A DNA stretch of 64,000 bases from Burkholderia multivorans ATCC BAA-247 (GTDB taxonomy: Bacteria > Pseudomonadota > Gammaproteobacteria > Burkholderiales > Burkholderiaceae): NCBI RefSeq assembly GCF_000959525.1, contig NZ_CP009831.1, positions 930,001 through 994,000 of the forward strand. Direction: 5' to 3'. The translations under genes and the position numbers were made by a program. Below the pieces are notes generated by a model. The model ran no database searches. It was not told where the DNA came from and saw only the letters and a list, made by a program, of their open reading frames with translations. This document shows, piece by piece, positions 62,419 through 64,000 of the stretch (positions are counted from its first letter, which is position 1; each line of letters starts with the position of its first letter).

Positions 62419-63738
62419 TCAGTGGCGTGCGGGACGCATCAGCGCCGTGCACACGAGCGCGAACACGCCGAAGCCGACGAGATACGCGATGACGTAGTGC
62501 GGCTGACCGCCGCCGGCCTTGAGCAGCGAGGTCGCGATCATCGGCGCGAAGCCGCCGCCGATCACGCCCGCGAGCTGGACCGACAGCGAGATGCCGCTGT
62601 AGCGGATTTCGGCGGGGAACTGCTGCGCGAACAGCAGCGATTCGGGTGCGTACAGAATCGGAAACACGACGCCGAGGCCCAGCACGATCGCCCACCACGC
62701 GAGCGCGGTCTGCTGCGTGCCGAGCATCATGAAGAACGGTGCGGCGAACACGCACATCAGCACGAGCCCGATCGCGAACATCCGGCGCTGGCCGATCAGG
62801 TCGCTCAGATGGCCGCACAGCGGCATCGTGACGAGCGACAGCAGCGCGCCGGCCGTGATCGCGTGCAGCATCTCGGCCTTCGGTAGATGGAGCTGCTGCG
62901 TCGCATACGACAGCGCGAACGTGACGACCATGTAGAACCACGTGTTCTCGGCCGCACGCGCGCCGACGATCGTCAGCACTTCACGCGGATGGCGGCGCAG
63001 CGCGGCCGTCACCGGCGACTTCTCGGCCTTGCCCTGGCGCTGCATCTTCTCGAAGTCCGGCGATTCCGGCACCTTCGCGCGGATGAACCAGCCGAGGCCG
63101 ACCAGCGCGATGCTCGCAAGGAACGGCACGCGCCAGCCCCACGACAGCATGTCGGCTTCCGGCAGCGCGGCGACCGCGGCCATCGCGAGCGACGAGAGGA
63201 TCAGGCCGAGCCCGACGCCCGTCTGCGGCAGGCTGCCGAACAGCCCCTTGCGGCCCTTCGGCGCATGCTCGACGGCCATCAGCACCGCGCCGCCCCATTC
63301 GCCGCCGACCGCCATCCCCTGCAGGAAGCGCATCGCGATCAGCAGCGCGGCGGCCCAGTAGCCGATGCGGTCGTACGACGGGATCAGCCCGATGATCATG
63401 CTCGGCACGCCCATCAGCAGCAGCGTGATCATCAGCATCGACTTGCGGCCGATGCGGTCGCCGAAGTGGCCGAACACGATGCCGCCCATCGGCCGCCCGA
63501 TGAAGCCGACCGCGAACGTGCCGAACGCGGCGAGCGTACCGACGACCGGGTCGAGCGACGGAAAGAAGATGCGGTTGAATACGAGCGCGGCGGCGGTGCC
63601 GTACAGGAAGAAGTCGTACCACTCGATCGTCGTGCCGGCCATGCTGGCCCAGCCGGCCAGCAGATGATGCCGCGCGGTGCGCGCGGGGGCCGGCAGCGCG
63701 GCGGTTGCATGCTCGTCGAGCGTGGATCGCGTCTGCAT
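62419..63738 (-). CDS. MHS-family MFS transporter linked to mmsAB
   Basis: 439 residues, about 12 spans, ATG 63738 after GGAG. The metabolite:H+ symporter signatures are WASMAGTTIEWYDFFLYGTAAALVFNRIFFP, GHFGDRIGRKSMLMITLLLMG (motif A) and ALPEADMLSWGWRVPFLASIALV. It probably imports the carboxylate feeding the mms pathway, for example a branched or hydroxy acid. It precedes mmsA by 109 bp on the same strand, and a LysR gene is divergent. A TATACT -10-like hexamer lies near 63793-63798. Confidence 0.87.
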   Translation of the reverse strand: MQTRSTLDEHATAALPAPARTARHHLLAGWASMAGTTIEWYDFFLYGTAAALVFNRIFFPSLDPVVGTLAAFGTFAVGFIGRPMGGIVFGHFGDRIGRKSMLMITLLLMGVPSMIIGLIPSYDRIGYWAAALLIAMRFLQGMAVGGEWGGAVLMAVEHAPKGRKGLFGSLPQTGVGLGLILSSLAMAAVAALPEADMLSWGWRVPFLASIALVGLGWFIRAKVPESPDFEKMQRQGKAEKSPVTAALRRHPREVLTIVGARAAENTWFYMVVTFALSYATQQLHLPKAEMLHAITAGALLSLVTMPLCGHLSDLIGQRRMFAIGLVLMCVFAAPFFMMLGTQQTALAWWAIVLGLGVVFPILYAPESLLFAQQFPAEIRYSGISLSVQLAGVIGGGFAPMIATSLLKAGGGQPHYVIAYLVGFGVFALVCTALMRPARH

Positions 63739-63840
63739 GGTGTCTCCATATTTGGTGTGTGCCGGCGGCTCATGGTCCGCCGGTCACGGTCGAGTATAGT
63801 TATGCGCAGATTCGCGATGTACCGACAAAGAAACCGGTTG

Positions 63841-63860
63841 GATGTGCATGAATGCATATC
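63841..63860. promoter_or_regulatory. Candidate LysR site between the MHS carrier and lysR genes
   Basis: GATGTGCAT and ATGCATATC are 9-bp inverted arms with one mismatch, separated by GA. The site lies just before the chosen LysR start and about 105 bp from the carrier start, so it may serve both genes. Confidence 0.4.
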
Positions 63861-63898
63861 GCGGCCGGCCCGGAGACACTTCTCATTCGATCCCGCCG

Positions 63899-64000
63899 AT
63901 GCGACATCCGACCGAGCCGGTTGCCGGCAAGCTGAACTGGGACGACCTGCGCTTCTTTCTCGAAGTGGCGCGCACGCAGCGGGCGAGCGGTGCCGCGAAG
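63899..64000 (+). CDS. LysR-family regulator (3' truncated by window)
   Basis: Only the first 34 residues are visible. LNWDDLRFFLEVARTQRASGAAK is the typical start of the LysR helix-turn-helix domain. Starts at 63842, 63848 and 63899 are in frame; 63899 keeps the inverted repeat at 63841-63860 outside the gene. It is divergent from the MHS carrier and so probably regulates the carrier-mmsA-mmsB group. Confidence 0.7.
   Translation, partial: MRHPTEPVAGKLNWDDLRFFLEVARTQRASGAAK

Overview
The window is one 64 kb stretch of high-GC proteobacterial DNA. Codon use, gene families and operon style (DUF4148 and DUF3005-like small proteins, many LysR/MFS catabolic modules, SsuA/TauD clusters, a nic cluster) point to Burkholderia, probably the B. 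cepacia complex. The accessory catabolic content and near absence of housekeeping genes suggest a secondary replicon. Species and replicon are inference. I see no rRNA, tRNA, insertion sequence, prophage or CRISPR array.

Layout. 1-5.7 kb: a plus-strand catabolic operon of unknown substrate (HpcH/HpaI aldolase, ThDP enzyme, 4,5-dihydroxyphthalate decarboxylase-like protein, two MFS carriers). 5.8-10.4 kb: DUF4148 protein, patatin, RecQ-type helicase, DUF72 protein. 10.5-14.3 kb: LysR regulator, nitroreductase and 4-hydroxylaminobenzoate lyase, which look like a 4-nitrobenzoate (pnb) module, with an AhpD-like protein and a cupin. 14.4-18.2 kb: MocR regulator, HD hydrolase, GcvA-like LysR and RidA. 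18.5-24.4 kb: a sugar-acid module (MFS, LacI regulator, IlvD/Edd dehydratase, XylX-like FAH-fold dehydratase) with two copies of one 12-bp LacI operator. 24.4-33.8 kb: a small orphan gene in an AT-rich patch, purine permease, iron alcohol dehydrogenase, MFS, glycolipid-binding-like protein, two solitary substrate-binding proteins and a DUF427 protein. 33.9-41.3 kb: an organosulfur scavenging cluster (two TauD-type dioxygenases, an ABC importer with two different permeases, and nearby a second SsuA-like protein). 41.6-45.9 kb: AEC carrier, LysR, and small lipoproteins or orphan proteins.

46.3-59.2 kb is a complete aerobic nicotinate pathway: likely MFS importer, MarR regulator NicR, hydroxylase subunits NicA/NicB, NicC, NicX, NicD, NicF and NicE. 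Together they convert nicotinate to 6-hydroxynicotinate, 2,5-dihydroxypyridine, N-formylmaleamate, maleamate, maleate and fumarate. Published catalytic residues of the Pseudomonas enzymes can be aligned one for one. The hydroxylase is split: the active molybdopterin subunit is encoded at one end, while the cytochrome c subunit at the other end carries a shrunken, apparently dead copy of the molybdopterin domain. A repeated GTGTAC-core motif lies inside the divergent nicE and nicC promoters, upstream of the importer and beside nicR, and is a strong candidate NicR operator.

59.4-64 kb: a small lipoprotein, then mmsB-mmsA with an MHS-family carrier (valine-type semialdehyde catabolism), and a divergent LysR gene cut by the window end.
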